A stretch of 43,004 nt of DNA from an uncultured Treponema sp. (GCA_937885175.1 CAKZZO010000040.1:1-43004), one strand, 5' to 3'; shown: positions 7,735 through 16,303, counted from the first letter of the stretch. Numbers and translations: made by a program. The notes: a model not told the origin generated them from the sequence alone.

Positions 7735-7982
7735 ATGAAAAAAAACTAACATGCTTCTGGCAGTGGCAGTCTGCACTGTATCGCTCATGGCATCCCTTAC
7801 CGCCTGCAACAAGAAGCAGGCTGCAAATGCCACGCCGGCAAATGAAACAGGCGAATGGAAGCCGAGCGGAACCGTCACCATGATTGTCGCCTACAAGGCA
7901 GGCTCAGGAACAGACAACACCGCCCGCGTTCTTACTTCATACGCTGAAAAATATGTCGGGCAGCATATAGTAATAGACACCA
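7735..7982 (+). pseudogene. TctC/Bug-family solute-binding lipoprotein, broken
   Basis: AGGAGG precedes an ATG at 7735, but an A8 run puts a TAA after three codons (MKKN-stop). With seven A the frame would read MKKTNMLLAVAVCTVSL...LTAC, a lipoprotein signal. The mature start, GTVTMIVAYKAGSGTDNTAR then GQHIVIDT, matches the N-terminus of TctC-type binding proteins of tripartite tricarboxylate transporters. Homology stops near 7980 where antisense IS110 sequence begins. About 250 residues are therefore missing. The gene is dead by both frameshift and truncation. Confidence 0.8.
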
Positions 7983-8445
7983 GTTCTGAAATTTGAATCT
8001 CTGGATTTATGAATTTCTTAGGTTCATAAACCTGATTATTTTTCAGAAGTGTATAAAGAAGCTCTCCTAATTTCCTCGCTATCGTGACAATGGATTTTCC
8101 TTTTCCAATGTTACGGGTTGCAGCCATATATTTATATTTTTCTTTCAAGGCCCCGCCGTTTTTTGACCGTATGCATGACCATGCAGCCTGAACCAGAAGC
8201 GACCTTAAAAGTGAATTCCCAAGTTTCGTTATGTGCCCCATCCTGTTTATCGTACAGGAACGGTCAACTTTCGGGACGAACCCTATGAAGTTGCTTATCT
8301 GATGCGCGTTCTCAAACCTGCCCACATCGCCGACATAGGCGACATAAGAAAGTGCGGTTATTGGTCCGATTCCCGGCACCGTCATTATTTTCTGAACCTT
8401 GCCGTCTTTCTCGACTTCCTCATTGATTTTTTTATAAAGTTCCCC
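7983..8445 (-). pseudogene. IS110-family transposase remnant, C-terminal part
   Basis: The minus strand encodes YKKINEEVEKDGKVQKI, the PGIGPITALSYVAYVGD motif and then NRMGHITKLGNSLLRSLLVQAAW and GKGKSIVTIARKLGELLYTLL. This is the complete Transposase_20 C-terminus. Its upstream (right) end breaks at 8445, and its frame runs out into antisense TctC sequence at about 7983. With the remnant at 1175 it makes up one element: this copy has the C-terminal part, that copy the middle part, and 187 bp are common. Confidence 0.85.
8259..8445. repeat. 187-bp direct repeat, right copy (IS110 sequence)
   Basis: Matches 1177-1363 with one difference seen. The right border (8445/8446) passes into about 100 bp of A+T-rich DNA with no gene I can identify. 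Confidence 0.9.
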
Positions 8446-8547
8446 ATTACAGTTGAGGGCAGAATCACAGAGGGTGTCGCAAATAATGAGGCAGGGGGAA
8501 AATTTTTGCTATTAAAATATCACATATATATACAGTAGATGTAATTA

Positions 8548-9882
8548 CTATAAAAACATACTCATGTAATAAGGAATCGTAATTTTATTATCTGCAAAGC
8601 CTACATTGTTTTCAGAAAGCTTGTAACATAAATCTACATCATATTGTGGATTTTTCAGAACCGCATTTGCAGACTTTGTGTTTCCTGTTGTGGCTTTTAC
8701 TTCTATGAGAGAAATTTCACTTTTTACCTTTGAAACAAAGTCTATTTCAAGACCGGAATCTTTATGGAAGTAATAAAGCTTTCTGTCCTGCTTAGAAAAA
8801 CAGTCTGCAATGATATTTTCAAAGATTGCACCTTTATAAAATCCTAAATCTCCTGAAAGAATTTTTGCTGCACTGTCGCGGTCAAGCATGGAAATAAAGA
8901 GTCCCGAATCCTGCATGTAAATCTTAAATACATTATCAATCTTGTTTCCTTCAAGCGGGTCAGAAATATTCGAAAGATTGTAGCACAGGTTTATGATTCC
9001 AAAATCACAGAGCCATTGGATTGCTGGAAGATAGTTTTCTGAGCGTCCTTTTTTTTCAAGGGCTGAAAAAACAAACTTCTTATTTTCCTTTGCAAGCTGG
9101 GCTGGAATTGATTCAAAAACTCTGTTTATTCTGCCAAGGAGAGCAAGGTCAATTACCTCGTTTTCGTTTTCATCAAGATGTTTTCCAAAATCATCTCTGT
9201 ATTCTTCAATGATGTCATGCTGCTCCTGCCAGACGATGTTCATGTCATTTGTAGAAATAAATCTGTCAACAATGTACGGGAGTCCGCCAACGCAGATGTA
9301 TTCCTTAAAATATCTGAGCATTGCAGTATGGGTTGCTTCGCTTACAGGAGTTTTTGTTTCATAGCATTCATGAAGGTAATTAATTACATCTTCACTAATT
9401 CCTTTTGCCCAAAGAAACTCTTCAAAATCCATTGGTTTCATGTAAACAATGCGTTCAAAGCCGGTTGGCACGCCTTTACTTTTTTTCTTGTTATATCCTT
9501 TAATTCCAAGAAGCGAACCTGTAGCAATGATGTCAAAACGACCGTCTTCACAAAAGGGCTTTATACTTGACCGGGCATTTGCACATTCCTGCATCTCATC
9601 AAAAATAATTACTGTATTTCCGGCTTCAAAATGAGAGCCCGGAATAATTGCCGAAAGGTCGATTATAATCCTGTCTACATTCAAGTCAGAATCAAAAATC
9701 TTTCTTGCACTTTCGTTTTCCTTAAAATTTATATATACAATGTTTTTATAGTTTGCCTTTGCAAATTCTCGGACGCTGTATGTTTTACCAATCTGCCGCA
9801 GGCCTTTTACAACAAGAGCTTTCTTTTTTCCTCCTGTATTCTTCCATGCTTCAAATTCAGAGATGATTTTTCTTTTGAACAT
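8548..9882 (-). CDS. AAA ATPase with DUF4143 / PD-(D/E)XK-like C-terminus, copy 2
   Basis: The 444-residue protein starts at ATG 9882, chosen over ATG 9900 because GGAGG lies 6 nt upstream and the family N-terminus MFKRKIISEFEAW begins there. Walker A is GLRQIGKT, Walker B VIIFDEMQE, followed by ATGSLLGI. The C-terminal domain has DSGLEIDFV and SLIEVKATTG, the same E-x-D...E-x-K pattern as copy 1. The two proteins are clearly related but divergent in the middle, so they are not a recent duplication. An array of related repeats lies just upstream. The function is unknown; roles in toxin-antitoxin-like or mobile-element biology have been suspected for the family but nothing here proves one. Confidence 0.85.
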   Translation of the reverse strand: MFKRKIISEFEAWKNTGGKKKALVVKGLRQIGKTYSVREFAKANYKNIVYINFKENESARKIFDSDLNVDRIIIDLSAIIPGSHFEAGNTVIIFDEMQECANARSSIKPFCEDGRFDIIATGSLLGIKGYNKKKSKGVPTGFERIVYMKPMDFEEFLWAKGISEDVINYLHECYETKTPVSEATHTAMLRYFKEYICVGGLPYIVDRFISTNDMNIVWQEQHDIIEEYRDDFGKHLDENENEVIDLALLGRINRVFESIPAQLAKENKKFVFSALEKKGRSENYLPAIQWLCDFGIINLCYNLSNISDPLEGNKIDNVFKIYMQDSGLFISMLDRDSAAKILSGDLGFYKGAIFENIIADCFSKQDRKLYYFHKDSGLEIDFVSKVKSEISLIEVKATTGNTKSANAVLKNPQYDVDLCYKLSENNVGFADNKITIPYYMSMFL

Positions 9883-9900
9883 AAAGGCCTCCAACCGCAT

Positions 9901-10016
9901 TTTTTTAGGGAGTTTTCATTACTTTGTTGCACTTTTTCAAGGGACTTTTATTGAAAATATACACTTTTTCAAGGGAGTTTTCAAGGATTTTATGCACTTT
10001 TTCAAGGGAGTTTTAC
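9901..10016. repeat. Repeat array with 32-33-bp period upstream of second DUF4143 ATPase
   Basis: Three full units begin near 9930, 9962 and 9995 and a partial one lies at 9901-9916. The + strand unit is CACTTTTTCAAGGGA(G/C)TTTT; on the gene strand, TCCCTTGAAAAAGTG. The core TCCC(A/T)(A/T)GAAAA..TG is shared with the array ahead of the first DUF4143 gene, as is the period. The array ends less than 20 bp from the ATG at 9882. Confidence 0.85.
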
Positions 10017-10042
10017 AAGTAATTGAAACAATGGGTGGCGTA

Positions 10043-10067
10043 ATGAAACCGCTTGCGAAAGTTTCAT
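10043..10067. repeat. Inverted repeat
   Basis: ATGAAAC (10043-10049) is repeated inverted as GTTTCAT (10061-10067), with a small inner CGC/GCG pair. No T run follows. It could be an operator or a structured remnant beside the repeat array. Confidence 0.5.
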
Positions 10068-10075
10068 AGCCGTCT

Positions 10076-10180
10076 TATTTTAACCGTCCAGCAATCAAAT
10101 CTATCAGTTCAAGGTTTTCATTGGACAAATGATTTAGTTTCGGAATCATTTCCTGTAAATTCTGCTTAATTCCTTAAAAT
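10076..10180 (-). pseudogene. C-terminal fragment of an unidentified protein
   Basis: The minus strand can be read as GIKQNLQEMIPKLNHLSNEN followed by LELIDLIAGRLK and a stop. This resembles the helical tail that follows the helix-turn-helix in small XRE-type regulators. There is no start in the window, so it is an orphan 3' end. Confidence 0.4.
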
Positions 10181-10196
10181 TTCTGGAGCAATCTTG

Positions 10197-10390
10197 CCAT
10201 CATGGACTTGGGGCTGACCGCCGACGAAATGGCAAAAATCGCAATGCTTGATAAGGGGGGAGCGTTACTACCACCGCACCGATGAGCAGCTGCTTCAGTT
10301 TGCCACCTGGAAGACGGAATTTGAAAAGGCGTGGGGCTTGCAAAATCAAGCAGTATGCGCTATAGGCATGGTGCTTTGCAAAAAAATTAT
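10197..10390 (+). pseudogene. Frameshifted fragment of an unidentified protein
   Basis: IMDLGLTADEMAKIAMLDKG is read up to a G6 run (10255-10260). Dropping one G lets the frame continue as ERYYHRTDEQLLQFATWKTE and FEKAWGLQNQAVCAI. The sequence is amphipathic and protein-like but has no start or recognisable family. It and the preceding fragment fill 10.08-10.39 kb, which holds no intact gene. Confidence 0.4.
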
Positions 10391-10492
10391 TGTACAATCT
10401 TCATGTGCCCCCTTATAATAAAAATACGGATGCTGCCGTCTGCCTGCGGCGGTGCTCCAATTCCTAGCATTATGCATACGGAGGAAATGACA

Positions 10493-11656
10493 ATGCAGAA
10501 TTTTGACTACATGACACCAACCCGCCTTATTTTCGGTCAAGGCGTGGTAAAGAATCTTCCCCAGGTAATGGCTCCCCTTGGAAAGAAAATCCTTATGGCC
10601 TATGGTGGCGGCTCCATCAAGAAGATCGGTCTCTACGATAAAGTAAAGGAATTGCTCAATGATTTTGAGATTTACGAGCTTTCTGGCATTCAGCCCAATC
10701 CCAAATACGACCCCTCTGTGCTGGACGGAGTAAAAATCTGCAAGGAAAAAGGCATTGATGCCATCCTTGCCGTGGGCGGAGGCAGCGTCCTTGACTGCTC
10801 CAAGGCAATCGCGGCTGGTGCGAAATACGAGGGCGACCCCTGGGATTTGATTTCCTACAAGGTCAAGGCAAAAGCCGCGCTCCCCATCGTTGACATCCTT
10901 ACTCTTGCGGCAACTGGCAGCGAATACGACTGTGGCGGCGTTATTTCCCGCACTGAGACAAATGACAAAATCGGCTACGTGGATCCACTTTTGTTTCCGG
11001 TCTGCTCAATCCTTGACCCAACCTACACATTCTCAGTATCCAAAAAGCAGACGGCGGCAGGCTGTGCGGACGCAATGAACCACACTATCGAGCAGTATTT
11101 TTGCGCTGACAGCACGCTCTTGAACGACGGCTTCTGCGAGTCCATGCTAAAGAGCCTCATGGCAAACACAAAAATTGCCCTTGAAAATCCCAGTGACTAT
11201 CGTGCCCGCGCAGAACTCATGCTTTGCTGTACTTACGGCTGTAACGGCATTCTTGCCCTGGGTAACAGTCCCTCTGGCTGGCCCTGCCACGGCATCGAGC
11301 ACGCCTTGAGCGCCTACTACGACATTACCCACGGCGAAGGACTGGCAATCATCACACCCCGCTGGATGCGCTTTATCCTGAATGATACAACGGTAGACCG
11401 CTTTGTAAAGTACGGCGTGAATGTCTTTGGAATCGACCCAAAATTGGAAAAATTCGAGATAGCAAACAGGGCAATCGACGCAACCTACGGCTTCTTCAAG
11501 TCTATTGGAATCCCCATGCACTTAAAGGAAGTGGGAATTGACGAAAGCCGCATCAAGGAAATGGCCCACCATATCGCCGTCAACGAAGGCCTGGAGAATG
11601 CCTGGGCACCTCTTACCGAGGATGATTTGGTCAAGATTCTGACGAATTCTCTGTAA
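10493..11656 (+). CDS. Iron-containing alcohol dehydrogenase (butanol dehydrogenase/YqhD type)
   Basis: The 387-residue protein starts at ATG 10493 behind GGAGG; the open frame upstream is not used. It opens with the family phrase NFDYMTPTRLIFGQGVV. The nucleotide-binding part has AVGGGSVLDCSKAIA and AATGSEYDCGGVIS. Metal ligands are Asp and His in GCADAMNHTIEQYF and two His in CHGIEHALSAYYDITHGEGLA. The enzyme reduces short aldehydes (or oxidises alcohols) with NAD(P)H, using one divalent metal, in fermentation or aldehyde detoxification. Length and motifs are complete. It is a single-gene unit closed by a strong terminator. Confidence 0.92.
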   Translation: MQNFDYMTPTRLIFGQGVVKNLPQVMAPLGKKILMAYGGGSIKKIGLYDKVKELLNDFEIYELSGIQPNPKYDPSVLDGVKICKEKGIDAILAVGGGSVLDCSKAIAAGAKYEGDPWDLISYKVKAKAALPIVDILTLAATGSEYDCGGVISRTETNDKIGYVDPLLFPVCSILDPTYTFSVSKKQTAAGCADAMNHTIEQYFCADSTLLNDGFCESMLKSLMANTKIALENPSDYRARAELMLCCTYGCNGILALGNSPSGWPCHGIEHALSAYYDITHGEGLAIITPRWMRFILNDTTVDRFVKYGVNVFGIDPKLEKFEIANRAIDATYGFFKSIGIPMHLKEVGIDESRIKEMAHHIAVNEGLENAWAPLTEDDLVKILTNSL

Positions 11657-11674
11657 GCAAGTGCAGGGCAGGGG

Positions 11675-11723
11675 AATCTTGTTGATTTGTGGGGGAAAAA
11701 ATGCAAATCAACAAGATTTTTTT
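11675..11723 (+). terminator. Strong intrinsic terminator
   Basis: A perfect 15-bp stem (11675-11689 with 11704-11718) with a 14-nt loop is followed by seven T. It separates the dehydrogenase from the kinase promoter. Confidence 0.93.
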
Positions 11724-11750
11724 CATATCATTTATTTTCCATGCTATACT
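11722..11750 (+). promoter_or_regulatory. Promoter of FIST kinase, leaderless type
   Basis: TTCATA (11722-11727), 17 bp, then TATACT (11745-11750), then 6 nt, then the ATG at 11757. The predicted +1 is the A of the ATG. No Shine-Dalgarno can fit. Confidence 0.7.
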
Positions 11751-11756
11751 GATACT

Positions 11757-14700
11757 ATGATTCAGAAATCATACCTTATCACGAGTGAAGTAGAATTGCT
11801 TCATATCATCGACTGGCTCAAGTCTGACCTTGCCTATCAGACTGCAAGGACGACTTTTGTCCAGGTTTTCCTCTCCCGCTTTGATGTGGTGGAGGCTCAG
11901 ACAATTGTCTACTCACTTAAAAAGGCTGCCCCTGACATCAAGATTGCGGGAATGTCTCTTTACGGAGATCCCCTTGTGGGACTGAATCCAGTAAAGTCGA
12001 TATGCTTCAATTTCTGTTTTTTTGAGGAATCCGAGGCTCAGGTTCTTGTCTACGATACCGAACAAATGACTTCCTTTGACAGTGCGGAAGATATTCGCAA
12101 GCATCTGGCAGCAAAAAAAGATGCAAAAGGCGTGTTGCTTTTTTTAAGTGGACTGACTTTTCCAGCCTCCCGATTTATGCAGGACGTTACCCGTGGCTAT
12201 GATGACATTCCCTTTTTTGGCGCCCTTGCCAACATCAATACATCGGACGTGGGAAGTGAAAGTCCTTATGCCTTTGGCGATTTCTTTGTCCTGCAGGGCG
12301 TTGTGGCGGTCATTTTTTCTGGCGCTTCCCTCAACCTCTACACTGAAAGTCTTTTTTCATGGAAGCCCATCGGAAAGGAGATGGAGGTTACCTCCTGCCT
12401 GCAGCGGAATGACGGTTCTATCGGCGACACGCTGATTAAGACCATAGACGGTATGCCAGCCACGGAAATCTACAAGAAATATCTGGACGTAGACCCTGAC
12501 GAGCACTTTATCTCCAATGTCTGCGAATTTCCCATCGTTGTGGAGCGGAAGGGCTATCTTATGGCCCGTGTTCCCTGCGGCTACAGCGACTCTGGCGACC
12601 TTACCACCATGGGCGATATTCGCAACGGAGAAAAAGTACGCTTTACTTATGGCAAGACCCATGAAATCCTGCAGAAAAGCGAGGAAGCCAGTGAACGCAT
12701 GGCAGACTTTGCTCCTCAGGCCATTTTTCTCTACGTGTGCGCAAACCGTGCCATTTTCCTCAAGGACTTGGCCAAAGAAGAAATCGGCTACTATCTGAAC
12801 GTCAATACATCCCTGGTCTATGCCCACGGATTTTCGGAACTCTATCGCTACAAGGGGCAGGGTGGTGTCTTCAACAGTCAGCTGGTTACCGTGGGACTCA
12901 GGGAAGGAGATTCCGCGCAGATTACGGTAAGCGATGAAAGGCTTGCCCTCATGGGTATTACCTTTGACGCTCCTCAGAAAAAACAGCCTCTTCCCCGCAG
13001 GGACGGACTGCATACAATCAATGATGTGTCCCTTACCCACACCATGTTCCAACAGCCCATTTTTACTCCCATTCCCCTGTCCGAGCGACTGGTAACTTTT
13101 TTGGAAGCGACTACGGATGAACTCAAAAAAATGACTCAGGCGGCAAATGCGGCAAGCGAGGCAAAGTCAAACTTCCTGAGCAGCATGAGCCACGAAATCC
13201 GCACCCCAATCAATGCGGTGCTGGGGCTGGACGAAATGATTCTGCGGGAATCTAGCGAACAGACGATAAAGGGCTATGCCCGAGACATTCAGTCCAGCGG
13301 AAAATCCCTGCTTTCAATTATCAACGATATCCTTGATTTTTCCAAAATTGAAGCGGGCAAAATGGAAATCATCAATGACGACTATGACTTGCGCTCCACC
13401 ATTACTGACTTGGCAAACATGGTGGAAACCCGTGCAAGGAACAAGGGGCTTGATTTTATAGTGGATGTGGACGAATCCATGCCCCATCTGTTCCACGGTG
13501 ACGAAACCAGAATCAAGCAGTGTGCCCTCAATATCCTGACAAACGCTGTCAAATATACGCCCGAAGGTTCTGTTACCCTCAAAGTCCGCTTTCAGAAAAA
13601 TGATTCCTCTCATGGCTCGGTGATTTTTACGGTAAGCGACACAGGCATCGGCATGAAGGAAGAAGACTTGCCCAAACTTTTCCGTCCCTTTGAGCGCATT
13701 GAGGAAAGCCGCAACCGCTCCATTGAGGGCACGGGCTTAGGCATGAGCATCGTAAACGGACTCTTGCAGCAGATGCACTCAAAACTGGAGGTGCGGAGTG
13801 TCTACGGAAAGGGCAGTGACTTTTCTTTTGCCTTGGAGCAGGAGGTGCGCGACTGGGAAAAAATCGGTAGTGCCCAAGAAGCCCGTGCCGCATTGTCTGC
13901 GGAGGCCGGCTCATACACAGAAACCTTTCAGGCTCCCAATGCCCATGTTCTGGTGATTGACGACACGCCCATGAACCTTACGGTCATCCGAGGACTATTA
14001 AAGCCCCTGCGCATACAGGTGGACACGGCAGACAGCGGATTTGCGGCTCTTGAACTGGTGCATAAGAACGAATACGACGTAATCTTTGTTGACCATTTGA
14101 TGCCGAAAATGGACGGCCTTGCCTTTATTGCGGAAAACTGGTCCGACCCGAATTCCATCAACAAAAATACTCCCATGATTGCCCTGACGGCAAATGCTGT
14201 TTCCGGTGCAAGGGAATATTATCTTTCTGTCGGATTTGACAACTATCTTTCCAAGCCTATCGACTCAAAAAAACTGGAGGCCCTGCTTGCCCAGTATCTT
14301 CCCAAAGAACTGATGCTTTTGCCCGGCGATTCAGGCTTTGTTCAGCAGGACTCCAAGCACTGGGATGGCATTGACCGCCGTTCGGCTGGTGGCTCCGATG
14401 AGCTTTTTGGAGACTTGTTCGGCATAAGCATTGGAGAAGCCCTGAAAAACTGCGGCGACAAGGACATGCTGGTAGCGGCTGTGGGCGATTTTGTTGATGC
14501 CATTGAGCAAAAATCCGCCGCCATAGAAAACTATGCTGCCCAAAACGACTGGAAAGACTATACGGTGCAGGTACATGCGCTCAAGTCATCGGCCAGGCTT
14601 ATCGGTGCCATGGCATTGAGCGGGGCGGCAAGAGAACTGGAAGCCTGCGGCGACAAGGCGCAAAAGGGTGATTCAGATGCTGTGCGTGAAATTATGGAGC

Positions 14701-14996
14701 GTACGCCCCGCTTGCTTTCCGATTACCGCGCCTATAAAAAAAGGCTTTCATTTTTGTGTGGCAAGGACTATGAGGAGACAAAGGCAGAAAAGCCACCCAT
14801 AAGCCAGACTGAGCTCAAAGACGCGCTTTCTGCCCTGAGGGAAAGTCTTTCTGCCTTTGATTTTTCCACGGCAGATGCCATTATTTCCCAGATGGATGCA
14901 TATCAGATGCCGGAAGGTTTTGCCGACCGCTTTGAAAAAATCAGGCAGGCAGTGAGAAATGTGGATGCACAAGCGGCAAAGGCTCTGCTTGATTAG
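11757..14996 (+). CDS. FIST-domain hybrid histidine kinase (FIST-HisKA-HATPase-REC-HPt)
   Basis: The 1079-residue protein has no membrane helix, so it is a cytoplasmic sensor. Residues ~1-440 are FIST_N/FIST_C, a ligand-binding sensory module thought to bind small metabolites. A short coiled stretch leads to HisKA (FLSSMSHEIRTPINAVLG, His 479), then an ATPase domain (NILTNAVKYTPEG; SDTGIGM; GTGLGMSIVNGLL). A receiver follows with Asp 779 (VIFVDHLMPKMDG) and Lys in LSKPID. Last comes a histidine phosphotransfer domain with His 940 (VQVHALKSSARLIG). All phosphorelay residues are present. The final target regulator is not adjacent. The stop codon overlaps that of converging xseA by 4 bp. Confidence 0.92.
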   Translation: MIQKSYLITSEVELLHIIDWLKSDLAYQTARTTFVQVFLSRFDVVEAQTIVYSLKKAAPDIKIAGMSLYGDPLVGLNPVKSICFNFCFFEESEAQVLVYDTEQMTSFDSAEDIRKHLAAKKDAKGVLLFLSGLTFPASRFMQDVTRGYDDIPFFGALANINTSDVGSESPYAFGDFFVLQGVVAVIFSGASLNLYTESLFSWKPIGKEMEVTSCLQRNDGSIGDTLIKTIDGMPATEIYKKYLDVDPDEHFISNVCEFPIVVERKGYLMARVPCGYSDSGDLTTMGDIRNGEKVRFTYGKTHEILQKSEEASERMADFAPQAIFLYVCANRAIFLKDLAKEEIGYYLNVNTSLVYAHGFSELYRYKGQGGVFNSQLVTVGLREGDSAQITVSDERLALMGITFDAPQKKQPLPRRDGLHTINDVSLTHTMFQQPIFTPIPLSERLVTFLEATTDELKKMTQAANAASEAKSNFLSSMSHEIRTPINAVLGLDEMILRESSEQTIKGYARDIQSSGKSLLSIINDILDFSKIEAGKMEIINDDYDLRSTITDLANMVETRARNKGLDFIVDVDESMPHLFHGDETRIKQCALNILTNAVKYTPEGSVTLKVRFQKNDSSHGSVIFTVSDTGIGMKEEDLPKLFRPFERIEESRNRSIEGTGLGMSIVNGLLQQMHSKLEVRSVYGKGSDFSFALEQEVRDWEKIGSAQEARAALSAEAGSYTETFQAPNAHVLVIDDTPMNLTVIRGLLKPLRIQVDTADSGFAALELVHKNEYDVIFVDHLMPKMDGLAFIAENWSDPNSINKNTPMIALTANAVSGAREYYLSVGFDNYLSKPIDSKKLEALLAQYLPKELMLLPGDSGFVQQDSKHWDGIDRRSAGGSDELFGDLFGISIGEALKNCGDKDMLVAAVGDFVDAIEQKSAAIENYAAQNDWKDYTVQVHALKSSARLIGAMALSGAARELEACGDKAQKGDSDAVREIMERTPRLLSDYRAYKKRLSFLCGKDYEETKAEKPPISQTELKDALSALRESLSAFDFSTADAIISQMDAYQMPEGFADRFEKIRQAVRNVDAQAAKALLD

Positions 14997-16198
14997 CGAA
15001 CCGTTGCGAGGATTGAGCCCTCTGCGGGAATGATTTCAAGGGTCTTTCCCTGAGCGGTGTCGGCGGGCTTGCGGATAATCTTTTTGGTCTCGCTGTCTCG
15101 TACCATGGCGTAGCCCCGGGCAAGAATGGTCTTTGGACTGGCACTTTCCAGAATCTGCACGCATTGCTCAATGCGGACTTTTGTTTCTTCTGCTTTTCGC
15201 TGCATGTTTTCCAAAAGCGAGACTTTTGCCCTGTCCAGACGAGATAGCAGGGGCTGCTCAATAGTGCGGAAGCGTACTTCCATGTGATAGGGGTCGAATG
15301 ACTTTACCAGCAGTTTAAGGCGGTCAATTTTTGCCGTCATTGCATCGTACATTTCTGCCTTGCATGATCCGATTCCCTGTACAATTTCGCTCTGAATGGG
15401 TACAACCAGTTCTGCGGCGGCGGATGGGGTGGGTGCCCTCATGTCGGCGGCATAATCGCTTAACGCCCAGTCAATCTCATGGCCCACTGCGCTAACCACG
15501 GGAATCTCGCTGGCGGCAATGGCCCGTACCACACATTCTTCGCTAAAGGGCAGCAGGTCTTCCAGTGAGCCGCCGCCCCGACCAACAATCAGCACGTCGC
15601 AGAGGTCAAAATCATTTGCCGTCTGAATCTGGCGGGCGATTGTCTCAGCCGCACCGTCTCCCTGTACAAGGGCGGGCAAAATCACCACGGAAACGCATTT
15701 GTTCCGTCTCCGCGTAATCTGCAGGATGTCGCGCAGGGCGGCTCCCGTCGGGCTGGTCACCACTCCCACGGTGCGGGGAAAGAAGGGGAGGGGCACTTTG
15801 TTTTCGCTTGCAAAGAGCCCTTCTGCCGCGAGTTTTCGCTTACGCTGCTCCAGAATCTGCAGGATATTTCCTTCGCCGGCAATCTCCATGGAGGTGATGA
15901 TAATCTGATAGTTTCCCCGCGGCGCATACACGGAAATGGAGCCCTTGCAGCGGACCTTCATGCCGTCTTTTGGGGCAAAAGTCAGTCCTGCCGCCCGTCC
16001 CCTGAACATGACCGCGCTAATCTGTGCGCCCTCATCTTTTAGTGTAAAGTAGAGATGCCCCGAAGCGTTGGGACGGTAGTTTGAAATTTCGCCTTCCAGC
16101 CTGATGTTGGAAAAAGTCGCCTCCAGAATCTCACGCAAAAAAGCCGTGAGGGAGGTAACGGAAAAAACACTATCTGCTGAGGGTGGAAGACTTGCCAT
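14993..16198 (-). CDS. xseA: Exodeoxyribonuclease VII large subunit
   Basis: The 401-residue protein has an N-terminal OB-fold (LEGEISNYRPNASGHLYFTLKD, here split by eye into LEGEISNY and GHLYFTLKD) and the family core VVTSPTGAALRDILQ, LIVGRGGGSLEDLLPF, SAVGHEIDWALSDYAADMRAPTPSAAAE read in pieces. The C-terminal half is a coiled coil ending in the ARGYAMV segment. With the small subunit XseB it degrades single-stranded DNA in both directions. xseB is not visible next door. The ATG at 16198 sits 6 nt after a -10 hexamer, so the mRNA is probably leaderless. The length is slightly below the usual 440-450 because the C-terminal coil is short. Confidence 0.95.
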   Translation of the reverse strand: MASLPPSADSVFSVTSLTAFLREILEATFSNIRLEGEISNYRPNASGHLYFTLKDEGAQISAVMFRGRAAGLTFAPKDGMKVRCKGSISVYAPRGNYQIIITSMEIAGEGNILQILEQRKRKLAAEGLFASENKVPLPFFPRTVGVVTSPTGAALRDILQITRRRNKCVSVVILPALVQGDGAAETIARQIQTANDFDLCDVLIVGRGGGSLEDLLPFSEECVVRAIAASEIPVVSAVGHEIDWALSDYAADMRAPTPSAAAELVVPIQSEIVQGIGSCKAEMYDAMTAKIDRLKLLVKSFDPYHMEVRFRTIEQPLLSRLDRAKVSLLENMQRKAEETKVRIEQCVQILESASPKTILARGYAMVRDSETKKIIRKPADTAQGKTLEIIPAEGSILATVR

Positions 16199-16204
16199 AG
16201 GAAT

Positions 16205-16233
16205 AGTGTATAGTGAAAGCCCTCTTTATGCAA
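16205..16233 (-). promoter_or_regulatory. Promoter of xseA, leaderless type
   Basis: On the minus strand TTGCAT (16233-16228), 17 bp, TACACT (16210-16205), then 6 nt to the ATG at 16198. Confidence 0.75.
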
Positions 16234-16267
16234 CGGCAGAAGATGAAAGAATTTTCAGAAAAATCCA

Positions 16268-16297
16268 ATGTCAAATCCCGTCTTTCTATGCTATACT
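16268..16297 (+). promoter_or_regulatory. Promoter of secreted-protein/regulator operon, leaderless type
   Basis: ATGTCA (16268-16273) and TATACT (16292-16297) are 18 bp apart; 6 nt later comes the ATG at 16304. It is divergent to the xseA promoter within a 105-bp gap. Confidence 0.6.
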
Positions 16298-16303
16298 CCT
16301 GAT

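Noticed and set aside
8446..8547. Gene in the gap after the right IS110 repeat
   Set aside because: A short open frame (ITEGVANNEAGG) continues from the repeat, but it has no start of its own and no recognisable family.
3557..10016. Repeat arrays as CRISPR
   Set aside because: Units are about 16-20 bp with 13-16 bp gaps, only three copies, and no cas gene or leader is near.
12357..13052. Long open frame antisense to the FIST kinase
   Set aside because: It is a shadow of a well-supported gene, with no ribosome site or family resemblance.
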